8,034 nt of DNA from Candidatus Aquicultor primus. Its GTDB lineage: Bacteria; Actinomycetota; Aquicultoria; Aquicultorales; Aquicultoraceae. Numbering within the stretch: the first letter of the stretch is position 1; each line of letters starts with the position of its first letter. The notes under the pieces are model-generated. The model saw only the letters and a program-made list of their open reading frames with translations, did not search any database and was not told the origin of the DNA. The stretch is taken from assembly GCA_001767575.1 (NCBI GenBank), contig MELI01000084.1:1-8034 (forward strand). Reading direction: 5' to 3'. Positions 1 through 6,177 of the stretch are shown one piece after another. The position numbers and the translations under genes were made by a program.

Positions 1-84
1 GGAAAATCACCGAATTTGAAAGAGCCGTTAGTCTAGTTTCAAGGAAAATCACCGAATTTGAAAGAGCCGTTAGTCTAGTTTCAA
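1..84. repeat. Perfect 42-bp tandem duplication
   Basis: Bases 1-42 and 43-84 are identical, and the identity stops at base 85. The unit is 14 codons, so the HEPN reading frame is kept. It reaches the first base of the window, so more copies could lie upstream, or it could be an assembly artefact at a contig end. Confidence 0.9.
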
Positions 85-437
85 AGGAACTCGGGCTTGC
101 CGATTCGGATCTAAAATTTGCCCATGTTAGCTTTGAAGAAGGAAACTATAAGTGGGCGACTATTCAGGCATACTATTCCATGTTTCATGCAGGTAGAGCG
201 CTTATATATTCAAGAGGTTATCGAGAAAGAAGCCACTATTGCTTAAATATTGCCCTGAGGACCTTATTTGTTGAAGAGGGTAAGTTTAGCGTAACACTGG
301 TTGAAGCCTTGCAACTCGGTAAGACTTTAAGAGAGAATGCTGATTACTATGGTGAGTTCTCTAAGGAAGCGGCCGCTCAAATGATCGAAAACGCTGAAGA
401 GCTCTTAGAAACGGCCAAGAAGATTGTGAATCGATAG
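3..437 (+). CDS. HEPN-domain protein, 5' end cut by window
   Basis: The frame is open from base 3 to a TAG at 435-437, so the true start lies upstream. The internal ATG at 180 is within the HEPN core and is not the start. The translation carries the HEPN signature: a helix reading GNYKWATIQAYYSMFHAGRA followed by a GYRERSHYC segment with the Arg/His pair of the family's putative RNase site. HEPN proteins of this kind are often toxin-like RNases or partners of a MNT nucleotidyltransferase encoded next door; any such partner would be upstream and outside the window. The N-terminal part contains two tandem copies of a 14-residue segment (KITEFERAVSLVS plus R or K) because of a 42-bp DNA duplication. 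Family membership is secure; toxicity and partner are inference. Confidence 0.82.
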   Translation, partial: KITEFERAVSLVSRKITEFERAVSLVSKELGLADSDLKFAHVSFEEGNYKWATIQAYYSMFHAGRALIYSRGYRERSHYCLNIALRTLFVEEGKFSVTLVEALQLGKTLRENADYYGEFSKEAAAQMIENAEELLETAKKIVNR

Positions 438-467
438 TTATATGAAGATATAGGAATGAAACAATAA

Positions 468-809
468 ATGATCAATAGAGCAGCAGTAATCTTGCGTTAT
501 AAAGAACCGTTTATTAAATGGATAAATGAATCTGACCCATACGATGATAATCCGGAGATAACTTCTGGAAATGCTAGCGATGACAGCACCGTATATCTTG
601 TATCAGTTGAAGATGGCGAAAACATTGCTGAATGGATATCAAGTAATTACGAGGCATTGTTTGAAAATGAACTTGAGGACTGGTATACGGACGAATCGCT
701 ATGGCCTAAAAAGAGGGATAGAAAAGCATTCGACGCTTGGTTCGATGTCGAATGTCATACCGTAATACTCGATACGTTAGAAGGTCCGATCAGAGATAAC
801 GAAGAATAA
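468..809 (+). CDS. Acidic hypothetical protein, 113 aa
   Basis: This ORF runs from an ATG at 468 to a TAA at 807-809, with a weak AGGAAT-type ribosome site about a dozen bases upstream. The product is strongly acidic and rich in Trp/Asp/Glu (WINESDPYDDNPEIT near the start, ENELEDWYTDESLWP in the middle, DAWFDVECHTVILDTLEG near the end). It has no signal peptide or membrane segment, so it is probably cytoplasmic. I do not recognise a named family. It lies 30 bases after the HEPN gene on the same strand and may be co-transcribed with it. The regular codon pattern and absence of a better overlapping frame support real coding. A shorter ORF at 571-765 in another frame is a shadow. Confidence 0.72.
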   Translation: MINRAAVILRYKEPFIKWINESDPYDDNPEITSGNASDDSTVYLVSVEDGENIAEWISSNYEALFENELEDWYTDESLWPKKRDRKAFDAWFDVECHTVILDTLEGPIRDNEE

Positions 810-1028
810 TAGAATAAAAATGCATTATTTAGGTGTGGTTGCACACAAATAACGATTAATCCAGTTTTGTTTACTTAAGCAATCAAACTGGCAATGTCTG
901 CCAGAATATTGAATGAGTGCGAATCCGGGGAGCCAGTGTGGAAGAATCTGGAAATTAGGGCTCTGTAGGGCTAGAATAACGGTTTGAATAATTTAATCAT
1001 CCCGGGTTGGACATAATTCCAACCACAA

Positions 1029-1054
1029 AATAATGGCTTTGACGAGCCATTATT
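1029..1054. terminator. Hairpin, possible terminator
   Basis: AATAATGGCT (1029-1038) pairs perfectly with AGCCATTATT (1045-1054) around a 6-base loop, followed on the + strand by GTTTTGG. The stem is perfect but the T-run is short and interrupted. It could instead be the inner stem of the larger 1004-1082 structure. Confidence 0.4.
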
Positions 1055-1115
1055 GTTTTGGAAAAAAGTTCGAATCCAACCCCCTGGTTTTCTCTGAACC
1101 GTGTAAAAAATCTCC

Positions 1116-1147
1116 TTGACCGTTATGAAGTATTGCTATTTCATAAC
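1116..1147 (+). promoter_or_regulatory. -35-like TTGACC with an adjoining 8-bp dyad
   Basis: TTGACC (1116-1121) is directly followed by GTTATGAA (1122-1129), which is the exact reverse complement of TTCATAAC (1140-1147), spaced by 10 bases. The dyad covers the expected spacer and -10 region upstream of the 65-aa gene at 1172. It therefore looks like an operator over a weak promoter. No good -10 hexamer is present at 17 bp, so the promoter itself is uncertain. Confidence 0.4.
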
Positions 1148-1171
1148 AATAAGTAGCAGCAGGAGACGAAT

Positions 1172-1369
1172 ATGGACAAATCCAAAAAAGAACAACAATC
1201 CAAAGAAAAACTCTTTTCAGATGCTGATGAGAAAATTTGGCAGGAGCTTAAAAGAAAAACTGCCGAGCGGGCAAGGAGTCTTGGCATTATCTCAGAAGCT
1301 GATATTGAGCGCATTATTACTGAAGTCCGTCAGCAGAATATGCAAGAAAGTAATTCCAACCAAAAGTAA
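1172..1369 (+). CDS. Small charged antitoxin-like protein, 65 aa
   Basis: The ATG at 1172 is preceded by a good ribosome site (GCAGGAGA), which supports this frame over the longer overlapping frame beginning at 1116. The product has a lysine/glutamate-rich N-terminus, predicted to be helical, and a C-terminal stretch RARSLGIISEADIERIITEV. That stretch resembles the short C-terminal tails of VapB/RelB-type antitoxins and related addiction proteins. The resemblance is at the level of pattern only; there is no clear DNA-binding domain, and the next gene (zinc ribbon, 150 bases on) is not a recognisable toxin. The upstream dyad at 1122-1147 would fit autoregulation. It could be an orphan antitoxin, a remnant, or an unrelated small protein. 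Confidence 0.62.
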   Translation: MDKSKKEQQSKEKLFSDADEKIWQELKRKTAERARSLGIISEADIERIITEVRQQNMQESNSNQK

Positions 1370-1380
1370 AAATGTTTTTT

Positions 1381-1405
1381 AACTATTCGGAAATTCCGAA
1401 TAGTT
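1381..1405. repeat. 25-bp near-perfect palindrome after the 65-aa gene
   Basis: AACTATTCGGAA is the reverse complement of TTCCGAATAGTT, with a single A at the centre. As RNA it would form a 10-bp stem with a 5-base loop. It lies 11 bases past the stop codon. There is a T-run before the stem rather than after it, so a classical intrinsic terminator on the + strand is not supported. An operator or mRNA-stabilising hairpin is possible. Confidence 0.6.
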
Positions 1406-1519
1406 CAGAATTCAGTTGTAAAGGATTTCTTGATAACTGCCGTTCTGGTAAAAGTCACAAGATTAGACATTATAACCTCAATTTCATAATCTTTGTTTAA
1501 CTAAATATGGAAGTGAATT

Positions 1520-1762
1520 ATGAAGCGAAAGAAGATACCATTTCTTGATCCTTTTTCAAAAGACGCTAAGAAGAGGTGGGACAAGATACCGAAATGGGCT
1601 CGGGCTAAAATCGTGGACAATGTTTATTGTGGGAAATGCATGGGTGCCGTCTCGATTGTTCTGGAAACAGCGAAAATGCAAAACGCCAATTTAATTCTAA
1701 GGGGAAAATGCAAAACTTGCGGGCATGAGGTCTGTAGTCTTGTTGAGCCTGAAAGAGATTAA
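1520..1762 (+). CDS. Small zinc-ribbon protein, 80 aa
   Basis: The ATG at 1520 follows a GGAAGTG ribosome site. The N-terminal 35 residues are basic with two tryptophans (DPFSKDAKKRWDKIPKWARAK). The rest is a zinc ribbon: C37-x2-C40 (CGKC) and C64-x2-C67 (CKTC), with another cysteine at 72. Such small single-ribbon proteins are widespread, often uncharacterised, and usually structural nucleic-acid or protein binders. No enzyme motif is present. It ends 105 bases before the Fic pseudogene, and a hairpin lies just after its stop, so it is probably its own transcript. The metal site is clear; the role is unknown. Confidence 0.75.
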   Translation: MKRKKIPFLDPFSKDAKKRWDKIPKWARAKIVDNVYCGKCMGAVSIVLETAKMQNANLILRGKCKTCGHEVCSLVEPERD

Positions 1763-1773
1763 CGGGCATCTTC

Positions 1774-1797
1774 AACTGCTGCAAATTTTGCACAGTT
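1774..1797. terminator. Hairpin after zinc-ribbon gene
   Basis: AACTG (1774-1778) pairs with CAGTT (1793-1797), and TGCAAA (1780-1785) pairs with TTTGCA (1787-1792), leaving one bulged C. This gives an 11-bp stem just past the zinc-ribbon stop codon. No T-run follows, so termination is only suggested. Confidence 0.35.
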
Positions 1798-1814
1798 CAA
1801 AAATAATAAAACTC

Positions 1815-1842
1815 TTGAAAATGTTTTTATCTGCTATAAAAT
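1815..1842 (+). promoter_or_regulatory. Probable promoter of the Fic gene
   Basis: TTGAAA (1815-1820) and TAAAAT (1837-1842) are spaced by 16 bases in a very AT-rich stretch, about 25 bases before the ATG at 1868. A strong GAGGAA ribosome site lies at 1857-1862. Confidence 0.45.
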
Positions 1843-1867
1843 AATGATTTTAATCTGAGGAACAATA

Positions 1868-3259
1868 ATGAAAAAATCGATTAAAAATAACGCCTTGGAA
1901 TGGTGGGCTGAGAAGATAAAATCCGGTGACCATGTGGCGTCATTTTCAGAGATTCCCGGGCAACGTCAGAGAGAAATTTTAGTCAGAGAGAAATTCCTTT
2001 ACCCAATTATCAAAGGTATCTGGATATTAAAGCGCCCTGAGGATGACATCGAAGATATCTTCCCACTTCTCTATTGGCACCTTATCAAGAAGATTCTTTC
2101 CCGATATAGCCATTGGTCTCTTCGGGGACGATCCGCTCTTTTGGTTTTGGATGGAGACCTAAGCATGCAAAAGCATCTTCTGGTTAGGATCAACACAAAG
2201 ACCACAAGAAAATACCGCTGCTTTTAGGTTATGACATATCACCAGTCTATGATCCGAAATTTGATGAGCGCTTAGTAAAAAATATAGAAATTGCCGGACT
2301 CCAAATCCCTGTCGATATCGCCGAGCGAGTGCTTGTAGATGCCGGCAAACTTCCCGCCAGTACTGAAGTCAAAAGTTTTATTGCAGGTAATCAGTTCAAT
2401 AAAAGACTGATTGAAGCAGTGTATGCTTCTTCTCCTAAGCCTTATATTTTTACAAGACTTATTCACATGGCAAAAGAAGCAAATCGCCTTGAACTTGCCT
2501 CTGATCTTGAAAAAATCGTTGAGACTCATACCCATTATCGTGTCGCCAAGAGAGAGAAGATTGAAGTGCCCGTTTCTCCCAAGCCGGAGGTTCTGTCTCC
2601 ACCACGGGTTGTACGCCAGGATCTTGAAATACGAGATTTTGAAAAAGTGTTACTCACACAGTTTTCGACCAGGATCAAAAATCTAGAAAGGAAGCCGCTT
2701 GATAAGATTGTTGCTCAGGCAAAAGAGCACAAGAAATATGACACCTACCATTCAACCACATTAGAGGGTTACAGAATCACACCCGAGGAGGTAGAAGCGC
2801 TTCTTTCCGGCGATATCCCCGATGAGAAGAAAAGCGAAGGCGACAGGTATTTCGAAGAGGTTAAAAACCGCATGGCAATTTTGGGATACTCAGAAGCTTT
2901 TGATTTTATTATCAATCAAATCCAGAAAGACTTTGGTCATCCGATTGTGAGCGAAAGCTTAGTTCAAGATACATATTACCATCTCTTTAAGCCGTCTGCG
3001 GATGCTAAGCTCATCGATTACGTAACTCTCGCCAGCTACCGAAACATGATGGTTTTTATTCGAGGAAGCTCGTATGTACCGCCATCCCATGAAAAGCTTC
3101 GTCGCTTTGGTAAACGAGATCGAAAATCCGGTAATCAAAGCAATTCTAGCTCATTACTTATTCGTCACTATTCACCCCTATATTGACGGCAATGGCCGAA
3201 CGGCAAGGCTTCTTATGAACTACTTTCTTTTGGGCAGCGGATATTCGGGGATCACCTAA
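1868..3259 (+). pseudogene. Broken Fic family protein with N-terminal regulator-like region
   Basis: Three reading-frame pieces together spell one Fic protein. Piece one (1868 to about 2212) has an N-terminal region beginning MKKSIKNNALEWWAEKI, with the YSHWSLRGRSALLVLDGD stretch typical of AbiEi-like/Fic fusion proteins. Piece two (about 2212 to 3098) continues with IPLLLGYDISPVYDP, then YDTYHSTTLEGYRITPEEV. Piece three (about 3098-3259) holds the AMP-transferase motif HPYIDGNGRTAR. The first switch is a one-base loss in the A-run at 2209-2212; unshifted, the frame stops at 2225-2227. The second, near 3090-3100, changes frame and seems to lack a few residues. The protein then stops just after GSGYSGIT, losing the C-terminal end. 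Intact Fic proteins use the HxFx(D/E)GNxRxxR motif to AMPylate targets. With these lesions no full enzyme can be made; sequence error could explain the first but hardly all. Confidence 0.8.
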
Positions 3260-3283
3260 ATAAAGGCTTTCTAAAGCCGTTTC

Positions 3284-3313
3284 TTGATTATTACGCGTTG
3301 CAATGGGTAATAA
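3284..3313 (+). promoter_or_regulatory. Possible ferredoxin promoter
   Basis: TTGATT (3284-3289) and TAATAA (3308-3313) are spaced by 18 bases upstream of the ferredoxin. A second -10-like TATAAA lies at 3318-3323 without a good -35 partner. The assignment is weak. Confidence 0.3.
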
Positions 3314-3344
3314 TTCCTATAAAATCACGAAAGGGGACTATTAT

Positions 3345-3542
3345 ATGAAGAAACCTTACGTTAATCATGACGAGTGCATAGGGGACGGCATTTGTGCTGA
3401 GCTATGTCCTGAAGTTTTTGAGCTAAGGGACGACGGACTTGCCTACGTTATAAATGAAAACCCAGATGAAAGCCTCTACGACAAGATTAATGAGGCTATC
3501 GAGGAATGCCCGGCACTCGCCATCTCAATGGAAGAAGAATAA
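3345..3542 (+). CDS. Ferredoxin with Asp-ligated [4Fe-4S] cluster, 65 aa
   Basis: A single-cluster soluble ferredoxin. I chose the ATG at 3345 because a clear GAAAGGGG ribosome site sits 7-8 bases upstream and the protein then has the usual length and N-terminus; an in-frame ATG at 3303 has no such site. The motif reads CIGDGICAELCPEVF, with C11, D14, C17 and a distal C55 (ECPALAI). The second ligand position is aspartate instead of cysteine, as in Pyrococcus furiosus ferredoxin, where it makes the fourth iron labile ([3Fe-4S]/[4Fe-4S] interconversion). C21 is kept, but the partner that forms a disulfide in P. furiosus is replaced by lysine at position 47. It is convergent with porB (23-base gap) and is a natural candidate electron acceptor for the oxidoreductase, though that pairing is inference. 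Confidence 0.9.
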   Translation: MKKPYVNHDECIGDGICAELCPEVFELRDDGLAYVINENPDESLYDKINEAIEECPALAISMEEE

Positions 3543-3565
3543 GCGCTGGATATCTAAGACTTGGA

Positions 3566-4513
3566 TTACTCCTCCTTCGTTTTAGTCTCTGTCGGCGCAC
3601 TCTTATTGAGGAGCGCCTCCCAGACCGCATCCACATCGGCCTGCAGCTCATCAAGGAGCGGTTGCTGTTCTTCGGCGAGCAGATGGCGGAAGCGTCCCTG
3701 CAGCTCCAGGTATTCGGCAAGCGGCTTTTTCTGCTTCGGCTTTACCGTTACCCGGTAGACGCCGTCTACCACCTCATAGAGTGGCCAGTAGCAGGTCTCG
3801 ACGGCGAGCTTTGCCGCTTTCATGCTTGCATGGGGCTCGATGCGCCAGCCCGGGACGCACGGCTGCAGGATATTCAGAAAGGAAGGCCCCTCGGTTGCAA
3901 GCGCCTTTTGCACCTTGGTCATCAGGTCGCGCCAATGGCCCGGTGCGGCCTGAGCCACGTACGGGATGCGGTGGGCCACCACGATATCGGTGAGTGGTTT
4001 TTTCCTTATCGTCTTGCCCTTGCCGACCTTGCCGAGCGGCGTGGTTGTAGTCCAGGAGCCGTAGGCGCTTGCGCTCGAGCGCTGCATCCCGGTGTTCATA
4101 TAAGCCTCGTTGTCGTAGCAGATATAGGTGAAGTTATGCCCGCGCTCGAGCGCACCCGAGAGCGCTTGCAGGCCGATATCGTAGGTGCCGCCGTCACCGC
4201 CGATGGCGATAAAACGGATGTCCTCGGCTACCTTGCCTTCTTCTCTGAGCGCCTGGTAGACTGTTTCCACACCAGAGATTGTCGCCGCACTGTTTTCAAA
4301 AGCGCTGTGGATCCAGGGCACCTTCCAGCTTGTATAGGGGTAGATGCTGGACCCCACCTCCAGACAGCCGGTTGCATTCGAGATGACGACCGGGTTTTCG
4401 ACCGCCATGAGCACTTGGCGAATTATAGTTGCGATGCCGCAGCCCGCGCAGAGCCGGTGCCCGCCCGTAAATAGCTCGGGTTTGTTTGTGAATTTCTTTA
4501 AGTTTACAACCAC
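3566..4513 (-). CDS. porB: Pyruvate:ferredoxin oxidoreductase, beta subunit
   Basis: The TPP-binding beta subunit of 2-oxoacid:ferredoxin oxidoreductase. Cluster-ligating cysteines are visible in RLCAGCG near the N-terminus, in NATGC about 25 residues later, and in the distal LQPCVPGW. The TPP/Mg motif is GDGGTYDIGLQALSGALE followed by YDNEAYMNTGMQ. Two GTG codons could start it. I prefer 4513 because GAGGTGG lies 5 bases upstream and the protein then begins MVVNLKKF; the other GTG (4522) adds three residues and sits within that ribosome site. The C-terminal tail after about residue 270 is rich in Lys, Glu and Leu. It is last in the por operon, 88 bases after porA. Specificity for pyruvate is inferred from the GDAB layout and the PorA/PorB sequences. 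Confidence 0.93.
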   Translation of the reverse strand: MVVNLKKFTNKPELFTGGHRLCAGCGIATIIRQVLMAVENPVVISNATGCLEVGSSIYPYTSWKVPWIHSAFENSAATISGVETVYQALREEGKVAEDIRFIAIGGDGGTYDIGLQALSGALERGHNFTYICYDNEAYMNTGMQRSSASAYGSWTTTTPLGKVGKGKTIRKKPLTDIVVAHRIPYVAQAAPGHWRDLMTKVQKALATEGPSFLNILQPCVPGWRIEPHASMKAAKLAVETCYWPLYEVVDGVYRVTVKPKQKKPLAEYLELQGRFRHLLAEEQQPLLDELQADVDAVWEALLNKSAPTETKTKEE

Positions 4514-4601
4514 ATCTACCACCTCATAGACGTTGATTCTTTTATTCGCCTGCTTTCACTATCCTGCTACGCTGCTCTGCTAATCTCTTTATCTCTTAAG
4601 C

Positions 4602-5783
4602 TTATTCTCGTAAGCTCAGGTAATACACCGGATCCGACATCTTGCCCGCATCGGTGGCCTTTTTGAGCTCGCCAAAGACTTCACGCACATCGTCGACGCC
4701 GACGTCACGGCCGCCAAGCCCGTAGACGACATCGAGCAACAGCGGTCGGGCCTCGGTCTCGTAGAAGGCCGCTTTGACCTCAATACCGACCGGTCCGCCC
4801 CAACCGGAGAGGCTCTCAGACCGATCCATCACCGCAACCGCTTTTAGCGGTTCGAGGGCTTCGCGAATGGCGTCTTTTGGGAAGGGACGGAAGGTGCGAA
4901 TTCTGAGCGCGCCCGCGGCGACGCCCTCGTCACGGAGTCGATCGACCGCATACTCGATGGTGCTCGCCGTAGAGCCCAGGCTTACCAGGGCGACCTCGGC
5001 ATTATCGAGCCGGTATGCCTCTACCGCGCTATAGCGGCGCCCGGAGAGGGAAGCGTACTCCTCCGCGATCTCCCCAACAGCGCGCTCCGCAGTCGCCATC
5101 GCCTCGACCTGCTGGCGGCGGTACTCGAAATAGAAGTCATAGAGGGCGAGGGGTCCGTAGGTGACCGGGTTCGCGATATCGAGCAGCGGGTACCGGGGTG
5201 TAAAGCTGCCGACAAAGCCCTTTACTTGCTCCTCAGCGAGCACCTCCAGGTCCATCAGGCTGTGTGAGACCGAGAAGCCGTCGTAGCAGACCATAACCGG
5301 TAATCGCACCTCGTCATGCTCGGCGATGCGCACCGCCTGGATGAGGGTATCGTAGACCTCCTGGACGGTCTTGCAGTATAGCTGCACCCAACCGCTATCA
5401 CGCGCGCCCATGGTATCGGAGTGGTCGCCGTGGATGTTGATCGGGGCCGAGAGCGCCCGGTTGGCCACGCCCATCACGATGGGCAAGCGGAGTCCCGAGG
5501 CGATATACAGCATCTCCCACATGTAGGCGAGCCCCTGGGAAGCGGTTGTCGTCATCACTCGACCGCCCGCCGCCGCGCCGCCGATACAGGCGCTCATGGC
5601 GCTGTGCTCGCTCTCGACCGGTAGGAACTTCGTTTTTACCTTACCATCGGCGACGAACTTGGCGAATTCCTCGACCACCTCGGTTTGCGGGGTGATAGGG
5701 TAGGCCGCCACCATGTGTGGTTCCACCTGGCGCATTGCCTGTGCGCACGCCCCGTTTCCAGTGTATGCAACCCGTATGGCCAT
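4602..5783 (-). CDS. porA: Pyruvate:ferredoxin oxidoreductase, alpha subunit
   Basis: The alpha subunit (393 aa, usual length), which supplies the pyrimidine-binding side of the TPP site and substrate contacts. The N-terminus reads MAIRVAYTGNGACAQAM, followed by YPITPQTE (residues 28-35), ESEHSAMSACIGGAAAGGR (57-75) and TTTASQGL (78-85). Then comes INIHGDHSDTMGARDSGWVQ, all hallmark segments of PorA, and a C-terminal transketolase-like domain (RIRTFRPFPKDAI, DRSESLSGWGGP). The ATG at 5783 has a GGAGG ribosome site upstream and overlaps the stop of the preceding small ORF as TAATG. The reaction is pyruvate + CoA + oxidised ferredoxin to acetyl-CoA + CO2 + reduced ferredoxin. Confidence 0.95.
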   Translation of the reverse strand: MAIRVAYTGNGACAQAMRQVEPHMVAAYPITPQTEVVEEFAKFVADGKVKTKFLPVESEHSAMSACIGGAAAGGRVMTTTASQGLAYMWEMLYIASGLRLPIVMGVANRALSAPINIHGDHSDTMGARDSGWVQLYCKTVQEVYDTLIQAVRIAEHDEVRLPVMVCYDGFSVSHSLMDLEVLAEEQVKGFVGSFTPRYPLLDIANPVTYGPLALYDFYFEYRRQQVEAMATAERAVGEIAEEYASLSGRRYSAVEAYRLDNAEVALVSLGSTASTIEYAVDRLRDEGVAAGALRIRTFRPFPKDAIREALEPLKAVAVMDRSESLSGWGGPVGIEVKAAFYETEARPLLLDVVYGLGGRDVGVDDVREVFGELKKATDAGKMSDPVYYLSLRE

Positions 5784-6157
5784 TATTCTTCATCCTCCCG
5801 ACGTTCGCACCAGGGTGAGCTGTCGGGCTTATTGCGCGTGGGCGGCTCCCAGTTCTCGTCCTGGTCGAGTTCGGCCGAGGGCCAGAAATCGGGGTTGCCC
5901 GGCTCGGGGGACGCATCCTCCTCGCCGTGGCGCGCCGCCTCTTCTCGTCCGCTATCGTGATGAAGTTTGTGCGACTCAGTGGCCGCCTTGCCCTTGGATG
6001 GCCATTCACACCGGTACTCGGCTTTGCGCTCGGCCTCGGCACTCTTCTCGGGCTCACCCTTGCGGTGCGTCCCGTACACGTCGGTTTCTCCCTTGTCTGC
6101 CGGTTCATTGGGTAATTCATCTTCGGTTTTAGAAAATGTCACGGCTATCAGCCCCAA
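5783..6157 (-). CDS. Uncharacterised charged protein inside the por operon, 124 aa
   Basis: I do not recognise this protein. It begins 20 bases after porD and its TAA overlaps the porA ATG by one base (TAATG), a layout that implies translational coupling. Codons in this frame are strongly GC-rich in third positions, like the por genes, which favours real coding over the overlapping frames. The start is uncertain: TTG at 6157 or GTG at 6142, neither with a strong ribosome site. The first ~85 residues are low-complexity and highly charged (Glu/Lys/Arg/His), probably disordered. The last ~40 contain Trp/Pro motifs (NPDFWPSAELD, DENWEPPTRNKPDSSPWCE) that look like a conserved tail. A por-specific accessory or docking peptide is a guess from position only. 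Confidence 0.6.
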   Translation of the reverse strand: MGLIAVTFSKTEDELPNEPADKGETDVYGTHRKGEPEKSAEAERKAEYRCEWPSKGKAATESHKLHHDSGREEAARHGEEDASPEPGNPDFWPSAELDQDENWEPPTRNKPDSSPWCERREDEE

Positions 6158-6177
6158 TCCGCTTTATCCTGGCTTTG

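Larger units (their letters stand above)
810..1171. other. 362-base gene-free stretch with several inverted repeats
   Basis: I find no credible coding frame or complete RNA gene here. It holds overlapping hairpin options at 861-904 (CCAGTTT 861-867 with AAACTGG 885-891, or CTGGC 888-892 with GCCAG 900-904). It also holds nested and competing stems at 1004-1082 and a promoter-like dyad at 1116-1147. It may contain a decayed gene, a structured leader or a small RNA; nothing in the sequence decides this. Confidence 0.6.

Noticed and set aside
912..945. GTGCGAATCCGGGG...CCAGTGTGG, resembling part of a cobalamin riboswitch core
   Set aside because: There is no B12 box or full fold, and no cobalamin or transport gene downstream.
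1060..1085. GTTCGAATCC, resembling a tRNA T-loop
   Set aside because: The flanking bases do not form a T-stem, and no acceptor, D or anticodon arm can be built around it. An att-site tRNA fragment is conceivable but unsupported.
1116..1382. 88-aa frame overlapping the 65-aa gene
   Set aside because: It starts at a TTG without a ribosome site, has low-complexity translation, and is a shadow of the better supported frame at 1172.
2205..2215. Programmed -1 frameshifting in the Fic gene
   Set aside because: The site does not fit the usual X XXY YYZ heptamer, and a second, separate lesion downstream points to decay.
3506..4474. 322-aa + strand ORF opposite porB
   Set aside because: It is the antisense shadow of a well recognised PorB gene; its translation resembles nothing.
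5641..6132. Other long frames over the orfX region on both strands (139 and 159 aa)
   Set aside because: They give arginine/proline/serine-rich shadow translations, do not couple to porA, and run into or oppose known por genes.
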